Below, one piece after another: positions 33,961-42,314 of a stretch of DNA of 64,000 nucleotides. This DNA comes from DATFXM01 sp035315885 (GTDB lineage: Bacteria > Acidobacteriota > Blastocatellia > UBA7656). The DNA is taken from positions 1 through 64,000 of the forward strand of contig DATFXM010000071.1 in assembly GCA_035315885.1 (NCBI GenBank), in the 5' to 3' direction. A program made the position numbers and the translations under genes. How positions within the stretch are numbered: the first letter of the stretch is position 1; every line of letters begins with the position of its first letter. The notes under the pieces are model-generated. The model ran no database searches and was not told the origin of the DNA. It worked only from the letters and a program-made list of their open reading frames with translations.

Positions 33961-35982
33961 GTGACTGACACACCTTCGCAGTTACCTGCCCGCCCTTCTC
34001 TCGAACAGCTTCACAAGCAGGCCAGAGAGCTCCTCGAACGATACAAGGCTGGGGAGGCCGATGCCCTCGAACGCTTTCGTGCGAGCGGTAGTCGTGCGGC
34101 CGGCCAAACGAGCGTAAGGCCGGTGAGCCTTGCGGACGCGCATCTTGTGCTCGCGCGCGAACACGGCTTCGAAAGCTGGGCGAAACTCAAGCGCCACATA
34201 GAGTCATTGCCCGACCCCAGGCTCCAGCCCTACGAGAAGCTCGCAGAGGACATAGTGACCGTTTGCCATTCCCAGGACGAAGCGGCGTTGCAACGGATCA
34301 CCGAACTCTACGGCAGGACCTACCCGTACCCGGACCGCCGGTCTCAGCTTCAACAGCGTCTGGCGGTCGTTCGAGGTCCCGACAGAGTTATTGAGGACAT
34401 CACACTCGAAGATGCGCGGCTGCTGGTCGCAAGAAGGTTCGGCTTTGAAAACTGGGCTGAGCTCATCGCTAGTGTTGATGTGTCGCAGACCGCTCCTCCC
34501 AGCTCGCGGCACGCCAAGAAGAAAACGCCTCGCCAACTGGACAAGCTGGGGATGAGCACGCGTCCACCGTTCTATAAGATCGACTGGAAGGACAACACGA
34601 TCGAGCTGCGGCCGCCGCCGCTTTCAAAGAATGACTGGAATGTAGTCTTCGACGTGATGAAGGAGCACCGGCTCACGAAATTGAACGCCGGCGGGATGAT
34701 GACCGACATTGCGATGGGGCAGCTCGCGCGTCTGGACCACGTAACCGATCTCTTGCTCGAGGGCTCGAAGATGCTCACGGACGAAGGACTCAGACATCTC
34801 GCGGGAATGCCCCAGCTTCGTTCGCTGGACATCAGTGGATGGGACAGTCAGATCACCGATCGCGGACTCGAGGTGCTTGGGCACCTTCACAACCTGCGAG
34901 AGTTTCAATCATGCTGGAACCGGGGGATTTCCGACTCGGGCATCGCACACCTCGCCGGTTGCGATCAACTGGAGAGCGTCAATTTGTTGGGTTCGCCTAC
35001 CGGGGACGCAGCGATCAAGGCGTCGATGGGCAAGACGAAACTGCGACACCTCAAAACGGGAAAGCAGGTTAGCGATTCCGGTCTGGCTATGCTGCACAAT
35101 GTCCCGGCATTCAAGACCTGGCACGGGGGCGAGATCGAGTACTCTCTGATGTCGCCCAATGCCGGGCCTAATCACCTTCTGCTTGATGGACCTTTCAGCA
35201 ACAAGGGTTTCGAAAGCATCGTGGGGCTCGACGGCTTGTTTGGCTTGACCTTTTTCTGGCACACGTCCGGACTATCGTCCGCAGGGTTGAAGGTACTTGC
35301 TGAGCTGCCGAGGCTCGGGTTTCTGGGGTGCCAGGATCAACTCTGTGATGACCAGGCGATGAGATACATCGGTTCCCTGCATGGTCTTCGAATGCTGATG
35401 GGTCAGGGAGCGGTTGCTGGTGACGAAGGCTTCAAGGCGCTGAGTCGATCGCGAACGATTGAGTACATCTGGGGACGGGATTGTCCGAACCTGAATGCTG
35501 GAGGTTTTGCGGCAATGGCTGCGATGCCTGCGCTTCGCGGCTTGGCGGTGAGCTGTGAGAACGTGGACGACGGGGCGCTGTCGACGCTGCCCCGCTTCCC
35601 TTCGTTAACGAAGCTAGCGCCGATGGGGTTCAACGACGATGGCTTCCGTCATATTGGTTTGTGCGAGAAGATCGAGGAGCTCTGGTGTATGTACTGCCGG
35701 CGGACCGGTGACGTAGCCTCGCGTCACCTTGCGGGGCTACACGGTCTGAAGACTTATTATGCCGGCGCGACTCAGATCACCGACGAGAGCCTGCGAGTGC
35801 TTGCCGGGCTGCGATCGCTCGAGGTCATGGAGTTCTACGAGTGTGCGCGAATCACCAACGCGGGGGTAGCTGTGCTTGCAGGTCTTCCGCGGTTGCGAGA
35901 GGTGACGATAGGAGGCTCAGCGAATGTGACGCGAGAAGGAATGACCGTTTTCCCACCCACGGTGCGAGTGCACTACTGGTGA
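33961..35982 (+). CDS. Leucine-rich repeat protein with duplicated N-terminal helical module
   Basis: This is a 673-residue protein. The GTG at 33961 is the start because AAAGGAG lies six to ten bases ahead and the family-like N-terminus begins there. Two related helical modules come first: PSLEQLHKQARELLERYKAG ... LVLAREHGFESWAKLKRHIE (about 10-80), and RRSQLQQRLAVVRG ... LLVARRFGFENWAELIASVD (about 120-175). These match the region often found ahead of ankyrin repeats. From about residue 215 on are some 15 leucine-rich units such as LTDEGLRHLAGMPQLRSLDI and ITDRGLEVLGHLHNLREF. No signal peptide is visible. LRRs bind proteins; no catalytic residues are seen. The function is unknown. Confidence 0.8.
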   Translation: MTDTPSQLPARPSLEQLHKQARELLERYKAGEADALERFRASGSRAAGQTSVRPVSLADAHLVLAREHGFESWAKLKRHIESLPDPRLQPYEKLAEDIVTVCHSQDEAALQRITELYGRTYPYPDRRSQLQQRLAVVRGPDRVIEDITLEDARLLVARRFGFENWAELIASVDVSQTAPPSSRHAKKKTPRQLDKLGMSTRPPFYKIDWKDNTIELRPPPLSKNDWNVVFDVMKEHRLTKLNAGGMMTDIAMGQLARLDHVTDLLLEGSKMLTDEGLRHLAGMPQLRSLDISGWDSQITDRGLEVLGHLHNLREFQSCWNRGISDSGIAHLAGCDQLESVNLLGSPTGDAAIKASMGKTKLRHLKTGKQVSDSGLAMLHNVPAFKTWHGGEIEYSLMSPNAGPNHLLLDGPFSNKGFESIVGLDGLFGLTFFWHTSGLSSAGLKVLAELPRLGFLGCQDQLCDDQAMRYIGSLHGLRMLMGQGAVAGDEGFKALSRSRTIEYIWGRDCPNLNAGGFAAMAAMPALRGLAVSCENVDDGALSTLPRFPSLTKLAPMGFNDDGFRHIGLCEKIEELWCMYCRRTGDVASRHLAGLHGLKTYYAGATQITDESLRVLAGLRSLEVMEFYECARITNAGVAVLAGLPRLREVTIGGSANVTREGMTVFPPTVRVHYW

Positions 35983-35992
35983 TGGTGGCAGC

Positions 35993-36090
35993 AGTGAGTT
36001 CTGAGTACTGAGTTCTGAGTCCCGTGTATGGAGTGTACAATCGACCCTGCTACGAATTACTAATCAGAACTCAGTACTCAGTACTCGGTA
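35993..36090. repeat. Heptad inverted repeat after the LRR gene
   Basis: TTCTGAG, TACTGAG, TTCTGAG (35999-36019) and the inverse CTCAGTA, CTCAGTA, CTCGGTA (36070-36090), separated by about 50 bp that are not repetitive. It lies 11 bp after the stop at 35982 and ends 46 bp before the next start. It could form a hairpin in the transcript. Confidence 0.75.
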
Positions 36091-36135
36091 ATGCGATAAA
36101 AAGATGACCCTCAGATCCCTCAGAAAGGAGTAAAC

Positions 36136-37425
36136 ATGCAATCCTCCACTATCAGGTGGCGTCAAAGCACTCTGCCTCGACACGATTCCAGGTTTGCACG
36201 TTGTGTCTTCTGGTTCATCGCCGCTCTGTCCGTTACCATACGAGTTTCAGCGCAGAACCCTCAGCACAACGGCCGCATCGTTATTGCCGCAAGCGTAGCG
36301 CTCGACGGCAAGGGGCACGTTCTGCGGGACACTCATATTGTGATCGAGGGTTCGCGTATCGTGTCGATAGATCCAAATGCAGGCCCGGTCGACTACGACC
36401 TGCGAGGTCTGACGGTGTTGCCTGGATGGATTGACGCTCATGCCCATGTCACCTGGAGCTTCGGCAAGGACGGCAAAAACGCCGGGCCGGGAGGAACGAC
36501 ACAGGACGCCGCGTATTCGGCGGCTTCGAATGCCTGGGTCACGCTAATGGCTGGGTTCACTACAGTGCAGAGTGTAGGGTCGCCGCTTGACGGTCCGATT
36601 CGAGATGCAATCGACGGCGGCCAGCTTCCTGGTCCAAAGATTCTGACATCCTTTGAACCGCTTCAGGGGCGTGGTGAGCAGACCGGGACTCCTGATGAGA
36701 TACGCGCGTTTATCCGGAAGCAAAAGCAAGCCGGCGCCGACGTGATCAAGATCTTCGCGTCGCAAAGTATTCGGACGGGTGGTGGAATGACTCTTTCGCA
36801 GGATCAGTTAAATGCCGCGTGTGATGAAGCGAAGAAGCAAGGGCTTCGAACTTTGGTACACGCCTACAAAGAGGCGGTGCGAGCGGCAACCTTCGCGGGC
36901 TGCACGCAGATCGAGCACGGAACGATGGCTACGGATGATGATCTGAGATTGATGGCGCAGAAAGGCACCTATCTCGATCCTCAGGCAGGGCTGGTTATCG
37001 AGAATTATCTGTTGAACAAGCAGAAGTATTTAGGTACGCCCGGATACACCGAAGAAGGCTTCGCAGCAATGGAGCGCGTGCTGTCGCTGAATCACGATCT
37101 GGTTCAGCGAGCGACTAAAATCCCGGGGTTGAAGATTGTTTTCGGCACTGATGCGGTAGCAGGCGCCCACGGACGGAATGCCGAAGAGTTTATCGATCGC
37201 GTACGCGATGGGAAGGTAGACCCGATGGCGGCGATGGTTTCCGCTAATTCCCTCGGTGCAGAAGCGCTCGGCATGGCCGATAAGATCGGCTCGATCGCGC
37301 CGGGACTGCAAGCCGATATCATCGCGCTGGATGGAGACCCATTGAAGGACATCACCGCGGTTCGACGAGTCGTTTTTGTGATGAAAGGTGGTCTGGTGTA
37401 CAAGAACGTCGCTCGGGCGCGGTAG
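36136..37425 (+). CDS. Secreted amidohydrolase-superfamily protein (imidazolonepropionase-like)
   Basis: This is a 429-residue metal-dependent hydrolase. The N-terminus has a hydrophobic segment (CVFWFIAALSVTIRVSAQ, residues 23-40) that should be a signal peptide or anchor. Metal ligands in the TIM barrel are H102 and H104 (IDAHAHVTWS), K205 (DVIKIFASQS), H242 (TLVHAYKEA), H261 (QIEHGTMA) and D339 (VFGTDAVAG). The flanking beta-sandwich shows the DTHIVIEGSRIVSID start and the GSIAPGLQADIIALDGDPL end. Imidazolonepropionase-like enzymes of this group hydrolyse amides or dipeptides; the true substrate is unknown. The ATG at 36136 follows AAAGGAG by 7-10 bases. Confidence 0.9.
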   Translation: MQSSTIRWRQSTLPRHDSRFARCVFWFIAALSVTIRVSAQNPQHNGRIVIAASVALDGKGHVLRDTHIVIEGSRIVSIDPNAGPVDYDLRGLTVLPGWIDAHAHVTWSFGKDGKNAGPGGTTQDAAYSAASNAWVTLMAGFTTVQSVGSPLDGPIRDAIDGGQLPGPKILTSFEPLQGRGEQTGTPDEIRAFIRKQKQAGADVIKIFASQSIRTGGGMTLSQDQLNAACDEAKKQGLRTLVHAYKEAVRAATFAGCTQIEHGTMATDDDLRLMAQKGTYLDPQAGLVIENYLLNKQKYLGTPGYTEEGFAAMERVLSLNHDLVQRATKIPGLKIVFGTDAVAGAHGRNAEEFIDRVRDGKVDPMAAMVSANSLGAEALGMADKIGSIAPGLQADIIALDGDPLKDITAVRRVVFVMKGGLVYKNVARAR

Positions 37426-37581
37426 AAGTTCTAATCGGCGAGTTCTTTCGTGCGAGTTCCGACTGTTTACTCAGGTTTGAGCGAACGACAATACCAATCA
37501 GAACGCGCACTGTAGGCAAAGCTCTCGGCATCAATTCTCCTCGACAGAATCGGCGTTGTTGCCGATTAGCTCTTGAAGGTA
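37426..37581. other. Intergenic region after the amidohydrolase; nothing recognised
   Basis: These 156 bases between the amidohydrolase stop and the long hairpin hold no gene, repeat or terminator that I can identify. The whole gap to the convergent secreted-protein gene is 340 bp and includes the hairpin at 37582-37680. Confidence 0.35.
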
Positions 37582-37680
37582 GGAACGTGAGAAGCAAGAC
37601 CTGCGTGCCCGCATTTGTGCGCCCGGAGCGAACAGATCGACCGTCTGCCGTGCACACGCAGGCCTCACTTCTCACGTTCC
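37582..37680 (-). other. Long 26-bp-stem hairpin downstream of a secreted-protein gene
   Basis: The arms 37582-37607 and 37655-37680 are inverse copies with three differences, around a 47-base loop. Read on the minus strand, all three differences become G-U pairs, so the RNA would have an unbroken 26-bp stem; on the plus strand they would be C-A mismatches. It lies about 85 bp after the stop of the minus-strand gene at 37766. No T-run follows, so it is not a normal terminator. It may be a structured 3' region or an old palindromic insertion. Confidence 0.65.
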
Positions 37681-37765
37681 GTCCATAACGAAGCTCGGAG
37701 CCCTCAGGAACCAGGCCTTCGGTCCTGATCACAACGTGAGGCGCTTCGCTCTTCGTCAAAGTTGT

Positions 37766-38401
37766 TTACGGAAGAGGCGCGTTCGGGAGGAAATTCCTCG
37801 TGGACAGCACCGCCGTCCCAGCCTGCCCGTCTCCGTCGAAAGGCGTCGTTACGTTGGTCCCAGGCGCGACGCAGAAGTCGTCATCGGCCGGATCGGCAAA
37901 CCAGATCACGACGTGATTCAGGTCCTTTCGGACGCGGCTGGTTTGGTCAATCGTGCTTGTGAAGGCCTCGTTGACGATCGTGTCGACTCGGAGTGACGCT
38001 CGGCCGGCACCGTTGGTGATGAATTCTCCGATGTACTCCGTTGCGCCGAATGGGAAAACTGCGAGCTCGGTCAGGAAAACGGTGAAGCTCGTATGCGCGG
38101 GCAGCCCCTCGGCTCTCAAGTCCAGGGTATCAACACCGCGGCTCTCTTCTCCTGGGAGGGCTGTTACTCGTGCTGAGGCGTTTGGAAGACAAACTCCTAT
38201 GGCATCAGATGCGGGAATTAGTTTGAAGCTATTGAGATGCTGCTCCTGATGTCCAGACTGATTAGAGTTCTGGGCTTGAGCAGCAAATGCGAGCATCAAT
38301 CCGGCGAGGACTATTGTAACCATAACTCGATATCTGTTTACGCGATTCTCTGTACGAGACATTGCATTGTTTCGGCCTAACAAAACGTCCTTAAACTTCA
38401 T
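37766..38401 (-). CDS. Secreted protein of unknown function
   Basis: This is a 211-residue protein. A hydrophobic stretch (VMVTIVLAGLMLAFAAQAQ, residues 27-45) is a signal peptide with cleavage after AQA. The mature part, rich in aspartate and threonine, contains DTLDLRAEGLPAHTSFTVFL, GATEYIGEFITNGAGRASLR and HVVIWFADPADDDFCV, and looks like a beta-sandwich. I do not recognise the family. The ATG at 38401 has AAAGGGT six bases upstream; an internal ATG at 38362 would shorten the signal peptide, so I prefer the first. It is monocistronic, with the long hairpin behind it. Confidence 0.75.
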   Translation of the reverse strand: MKFKDVLLGRNNAMSRTENRVNRYRVMVTIVLAGLMLAFAAQAQNSNQSGHQEQHLNSFKLIPASDAIGVCLPNASARVTALPGEESRGVDTLDLRAEGLPAHTSFTVFLTELAVFPFGATEYIGEFITNGAGRASLRVDTIVNEAFTSTIDQTSRVRKDLNHVVIWFADPADDDFCVAPGTNVTTPFDGDGQAGTAVLSTRNFLPNAPLP

Positions 38402-38878
38402 TTTCTACCCTTTCTTCGAGTAATATGTCGTGCGGGTCAGCAGAGTGATAACCACTGGCTCGATCTATACGAAAAAAGAATTTTTTTTCATTGCTGCTGC
38501 CACGGGACTGGAATGCCCTTTTTGATATGGCGTGGTAGCGCTGCATAAGCTTCCTCACTAAACTGAAAACTCAATCCTGAAATGATCGGGACATCAAACC
38601 GTGAGGATAGTCCCGGTGGCCGTGGAAGTCATAACCGAGATGTAAACATGCGGTAGTGTTTCGGTAACGCGGGCGAGGTCGGAAAAGCAGGCGATTTTAG
38701 GCGTACGGGACGTAACTGCGAAATGGTCTTTGGTGGTTTTTTAACAACTCGACTACGACCAGAATCTGCGAGAACTATCGCGCAATTTGTGGTCCTCCCT
38801 CCATTCTGAGTTGAGAAAAGTCCGAGCTTAGGTCGGAAGTAATGACTCGCTGGCGGCTCCGATCATTGGGTAATTGAA
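38402..38878. other. Intergenic region between divergent genes; nothing recognised
   Basis: The 477 bases separate the secreted protein (minus) from the large regulator (plus). There is an A/T-rich patch (AAAAAAGAATTTTTTTTC, 38470s) that could help promoter opening. No repeat, RNA gene or short reading frame stands out. Confidence 0.35.
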
Positions 38879-41800
38879 GTGGCTCACGATAAACGTTTAA
38901 AGCTCGACCCATTCTGCCTGGACCTGGTCAACGAGCGTTTGCAGCGGGGCTCGCGCGCAATTCCGCTACGACCGAAAGCCTTCGCGGTGCTCAACCATCT
39001 TCGCGGGCGGGCAGGCCAACTTGTAACAAAAGAGGAGCTCCTCAATGTTGTCTGGCCCGAGGCCTTCGTCGGCGAAGCAGTACTGAAAGTCACCATTAGA
39101 CAAATTCGAGAAGCGCTCGGTGATGATCCAAAGTGTCCTCGGTTCATCGAGACCGCCCACCGCCGGGGCTATCGGTTTATTGGACAGATTGCGGAATGCA
39201 AAGATGAAGACATCTTAATCGACGACGCAGACCTGGCGGTACCGCTGCGCGCTACGCTCTCACCTTCAAATGTAGTTGGACGCGACGGGGCTCTTTCGCG
39301 AATGCAGGGCTGGTTGGACAAGATGCTCGCAGGCGAGCGGCAGATCGTGTTTGTAACCGGAGAAGCGGGAATCGGGAAAACTGCTCTCGTAGATACGTTC
39401 GTGCGGAACATCGCATCCGATCGCAGCATTCGGATTGGCCGAGGGCAATGTCTTGAACAGTACGGGACAAGCGAGGCTTACCTTCCGGTGCTGGAAGCTG
39501 TCGGACGCCTCTGCCGCGAACAAAGGCGGGTCGTGGACGCGTTGCGAGCCCACGCGCCGATGTGGCTGCTGCAAATGCCCTCGCTGGTCAGTGCATCCGA
39601 TCGCGAATCACTGACGCGAGAAGTATTCGGAGCGACGCGCGAGCGGATGCTGCGAGAGATGGGCGAAGCACTCGAAGCTCTGACCTCCGAACGTCCGCTG
39701 GTTCTGATTCTGGAGGACCTTCATTGGAGCGACTATTCGACGCTCGATCTGATTTCATACCTCGCCAGTCATTGTCAGCCCGCTCATCTAATGTTGATCG
39801 GGACCTTCAGGCCAGTCGAGTTAATCGTAAGCGGGCATCCGCTCAAGGCAGTCAAGCAGGAACTTGTTGCGCGGCAGCTCTGCGATGAGTTGCCGCTCGA
39901 GTACCTGACCAAAGAGGCGGTCGCCGGTTATCTGTCCATCAGGTTTCCCGCGAATAGATTTCCCGCGGGGCTTGCGTCGTTGATACACGCTCGGACGGAC
40001 GGCAACCCGTTGTTCATGGTCAACGTGGTGGACTATCTGGTCGCCGAGGGTTCTATTGCCGAGTCAGGCGAATGCTGGGAGTTAGTTGTACCGATCGAGA
40101 ATTTCGAGTTGGGTGTGCCCGACAGCATCAAGCAGTTGATAGGAAAGCAGCTCGATCACGTCGACGCCGAGGAGCTGCGGACTCTCGAGGCGGCAAGCGT
40201 AGCGGGAGCCGAGTTTTCAACCCTTGCAGTTGTTGCGGGGCTGACAGCGGAACAGTCGGCGGTAGAAGCAACGTGTGAGAGGCTGGCACGCCGGCGACAA
40301 TTCATACAGGACTGCGGCATTCACGAGTTGCCGACGGGGGAGCCGGCAACACGGTACGGCTTTATCCACGCGGTGTATCAGAATGTTTTGTACGAGCGCG
40401 TATCAACCACAAGGCGTATCCAACTGCACCGGCGAATCGCCGAACGCGGCGAGGAAGTCTACGGCGAGCGCTCGAAGGAAATCGCTGCCGAGCTTGCGAT
40501 GCACTTTGAGCGGGGTTCGAACGATACCAAAGCGGTGCGGTACCTGCAGCAAGCGGCGGAAAACGATATTCGCCGCTTTGCTTATCGCGAAGCCGTGGGG
40601 CTGTCACGCCGGGGGCTGGAGCTGCTGGAGAGACTTCCGGATACGCCGGAGCGAGCGCAGCGGGAGCTTTGGCTTCATATCACTTTGGGGGTGCCGCTAA
40701 TCGCGACGCAGGGTTACGCCGCGCCTGCTGTTGGTTGCGTTTATACGCGGGCCCGCGAATTGTGCCAACGCCTGGGCGAGACGCCCGAAATATCTCAGGT
40801 GTTGTGGGGACTGTGGACCTTTTATACGTTGCGTGCGGAGCTGGGTACGGCTCGCGAGATTGCTGAAGAAATCCTGAGGCTTGCTGAACGACTTCCATAC
40901 CCGGGGCTTGCGATGCGAGGTCATTGGGCTATGGAGATCACCTACATGCACCTCGGAGAGTTTGCTCTGGCGGTTGACCATTTTGAGAAGGCACTCTCGC
41001 TTTACGATCACGAGCGACATCTCGATGACGCGCTTCGGTATGCGCAGAACCCGGGAGTTGCGATGCGGTGTTTTGCTGCGTGGTCGCTCTGGTTTCTCGG
41101 GCGGCAGGATGAGGCATTGAAGCGGATCGAGGAAGCGCTGAGCATGGCCCGCGCGCTATCCGAGCCTCATGTTCTGGCGCACGCATTGTTCTTTGCAGGC
41201 ATTCTTCATCAGCTACGGCGAGAGGAGAGTCAGGCGCAGCAGTATGCAGAGGCTGCTCTTGCGGTTTCAATCGAGCACGGGCTTGTGCTTTATCAGGCGA
41301 TGGCTACGATCACGCGTGGCTGGGCGATGATGTCGCAGGGGCAGCACGATGAGGTGATCGAAGAAATGCGACAGGGAATCGCCGCGCACAAAGCGACCGG
41401 CGCTGAAGTACTGTTGCCGCACTTTCTTGCATTGCTGGTCGAGTCGTTGGGAGAGCAGTGTCAATGCGAGGAGCGCCTTCGGTTGTTGGAAGAGGCGTTA
41501 GCCGTGGTGCGTCGGACCGGGGAATGTTGCTACGAGGCGGAGCTGCATCGTATCAAGGGCGAAGTAATGCTCAGGCAAGTAACCGGGCGGCGTCTGTCGC
41601 GCGCGGCCGCGGGCGGTGCATCGGTGTTCGAGGTTGAGTCTCCCGCCTTTGCTCACGCCGAAGCCTGTTTTCAGAAATCAATTGAGATCGCGCGAGTACA
41701 GCATGCAAAGTCACTCGAGCTGCGCGCTGCAATGAGCCTTGCGCGCCTCTATCGGAATCCTTACAAGCAGAGAGAGGCGCGAGGTCTTCTCATCGAAATC

Positions 41801-41887
41801 CACGACAGCTTCACCGAAGGATTTGACTCGGTAGACATGCGCGAGGCGAGAGAGTTGATCGAATCGCTTGGCACAACGAGTAGCTAG
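38879..41887 (+). CDS. Winged-helix transcriptional regulator with AAA ATPase and TPR domains
   Basis: This is a 1002-residue one-component regulator. Residues 1-105 form an OmpR-like winged helix without a receiver (IPLRPKAFAVLNHLRGRAGQ, VTKEELLNVVWPEAFV, KVTIRQIREALGDDPKCPRF, ETAHRRGYRFIG). An ATPase follows: Walker A VTGEAGIGKTALVDTF (about 157) and Walker B RPLVLILEDLHWSDYSTLD (about 275). The second half is helical, with many TPR-like repeats (LGEFALAVDHFEKALSLYDH, EAEACFQ-type). Relatives of this LAL/STAND type switch between ATP-bound states when a ligand or partner binds. Start is GTG at 38879; no strong ribosome site is seen. Targets are unknown. Confidence 0.88.
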   Translation: MAHDKRLKLDPFCLDLVNERLQRGSRAIPLRPKAFAVLNHLRGRAGQLVTKEELLNVVWPEAFVGEAVLKVTIRQIREALGDDPKCPRFIETAHRRGYRFIGQIAECKDEDILIDDADLAVPLRATLSPSNVVGRDGALSRMQGWLDKMLAGERQIVFVTGEAGIGKTALVDTFVRNIASDRSIRIGRGQCLEQYGTSEAYLPVLEAVGRLCREQRRVVDALRAHAPMWLLQMPSLVSASDRESLTREVFGATRERMLREMGEALEALTSERPLVLILEDLHWSDYSTLDLISYLASHCQPAHLMLIGTFRPVELIVSGHPLKAVKQELVARQLCDELPLEYLTKEAVAGYLSIRFPANRFPAGLASLIHARTDGNPLFMVNVVDYLVAEGSIAESGECWELVVPIENFELGVPDSIKQLIGKQLDHVDAEELRTLEAASVAGAEFSTLAVVAGLTAEQSAVEATCERLARRRQFIQDCGIHELPTGEPATRYGFIHAVYQNVLYERVSTTRRIQLHRRIAERGEEVYGERSKEIAAELAMHFERGSNDTKAVRYLQQAAENDIRRFAYREAVGLSRRGLELLERLPDTPERAQRELWLHITLGVPLIATQGYAAPAVGCVYTRARELCQRLGETPEISQVLWGLWTFYTLRAELGTAREIAEEILRLAERLPYPGLAMRGHWAMEITYMHLGEFALAVDHFEKALSLYDHERHLDDALRYAQNPGVAMRCFAAWSLWFLGRQDEALKRIEEALSMARALSEPHVLAHALFFAGILHQLRREESQAQQYAEAALAVSIEHGLVLYQAMATITRGWAMMSQGQHDEVIEEMRQGIAAHKATGAEVLLPHFLALLVESLGEQCQCEERLRLLEEALAVVRRTGECCYEAELHRIKGEVMLRQVTGRRLSRAAAGGASVFEVESPAFAHAEACFQKSIEIARVQHAKSLELRAAMSLARLYRNPYKQREARGLLIEIHDSFTEGFDSVDMREARELIESLGTTSS

Positions 41888-41914
41888 TGGACGATATCAG
41901 CGTTATTGCTAGGG

Positions 41915-42184
41915 CCGCACCCGAGCCCGCGCAGCGGGCGACAGGATGTAGCTCCGGTGAGTCAGCGGACCGGGTGACGACGCGAGAAAGGATACGAGCC
42001 CGCGCCGCGTGGCGACAGAACGCTATCGCCCGGTGAGTCCTCGAACCGGGGGCAGTGATCTAATCTCATTGGGCGCGCTGACGCCGAACGCGTCACGTCT
42101 GTTGGATGCTGTGGACGCCGACCCTCCGGTTCGCTGACTCACCGGGGCTACACTCTGTCGCCCGCTCCGCGGGCTCGGGTGTGG
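41915..42184. repeat. Three-copy ~60-bp repeat, two direct and one inverted
   Basis: Copy 1 (41915-41976) and copy 3 (42123-42184) are inverse copies sharing CACCCGAGCCCGC, GCGGGCGACAG, TGTAGC and CCGGTGAGTCAGCG with few differences. Copy 2 (41994-42052) is a degenerate direct copy with CGAGCCCGCGCC, GCGACAGA and CCCGGTGAGTC. The block fills most of the 420-bp gap between the large regulator and the propeller kinase. It is unlike the CTGAG heptad family. Copies 1 and 3 could pair into one long hairpin. Confidence 0.85.
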
Positions 42185-42314
42185 AGGTCAGCAAAGACAA
42201 GCGATATCCCGCCGATCCAACGATCACGTCGCTCCCGTTGCAGCTAAGCCTGTTTGCGCTAAAATCGGAACCGCGTAAACGCTAAAGAGCACACCGCGCA
42301 AGGAGACGGTGCTC

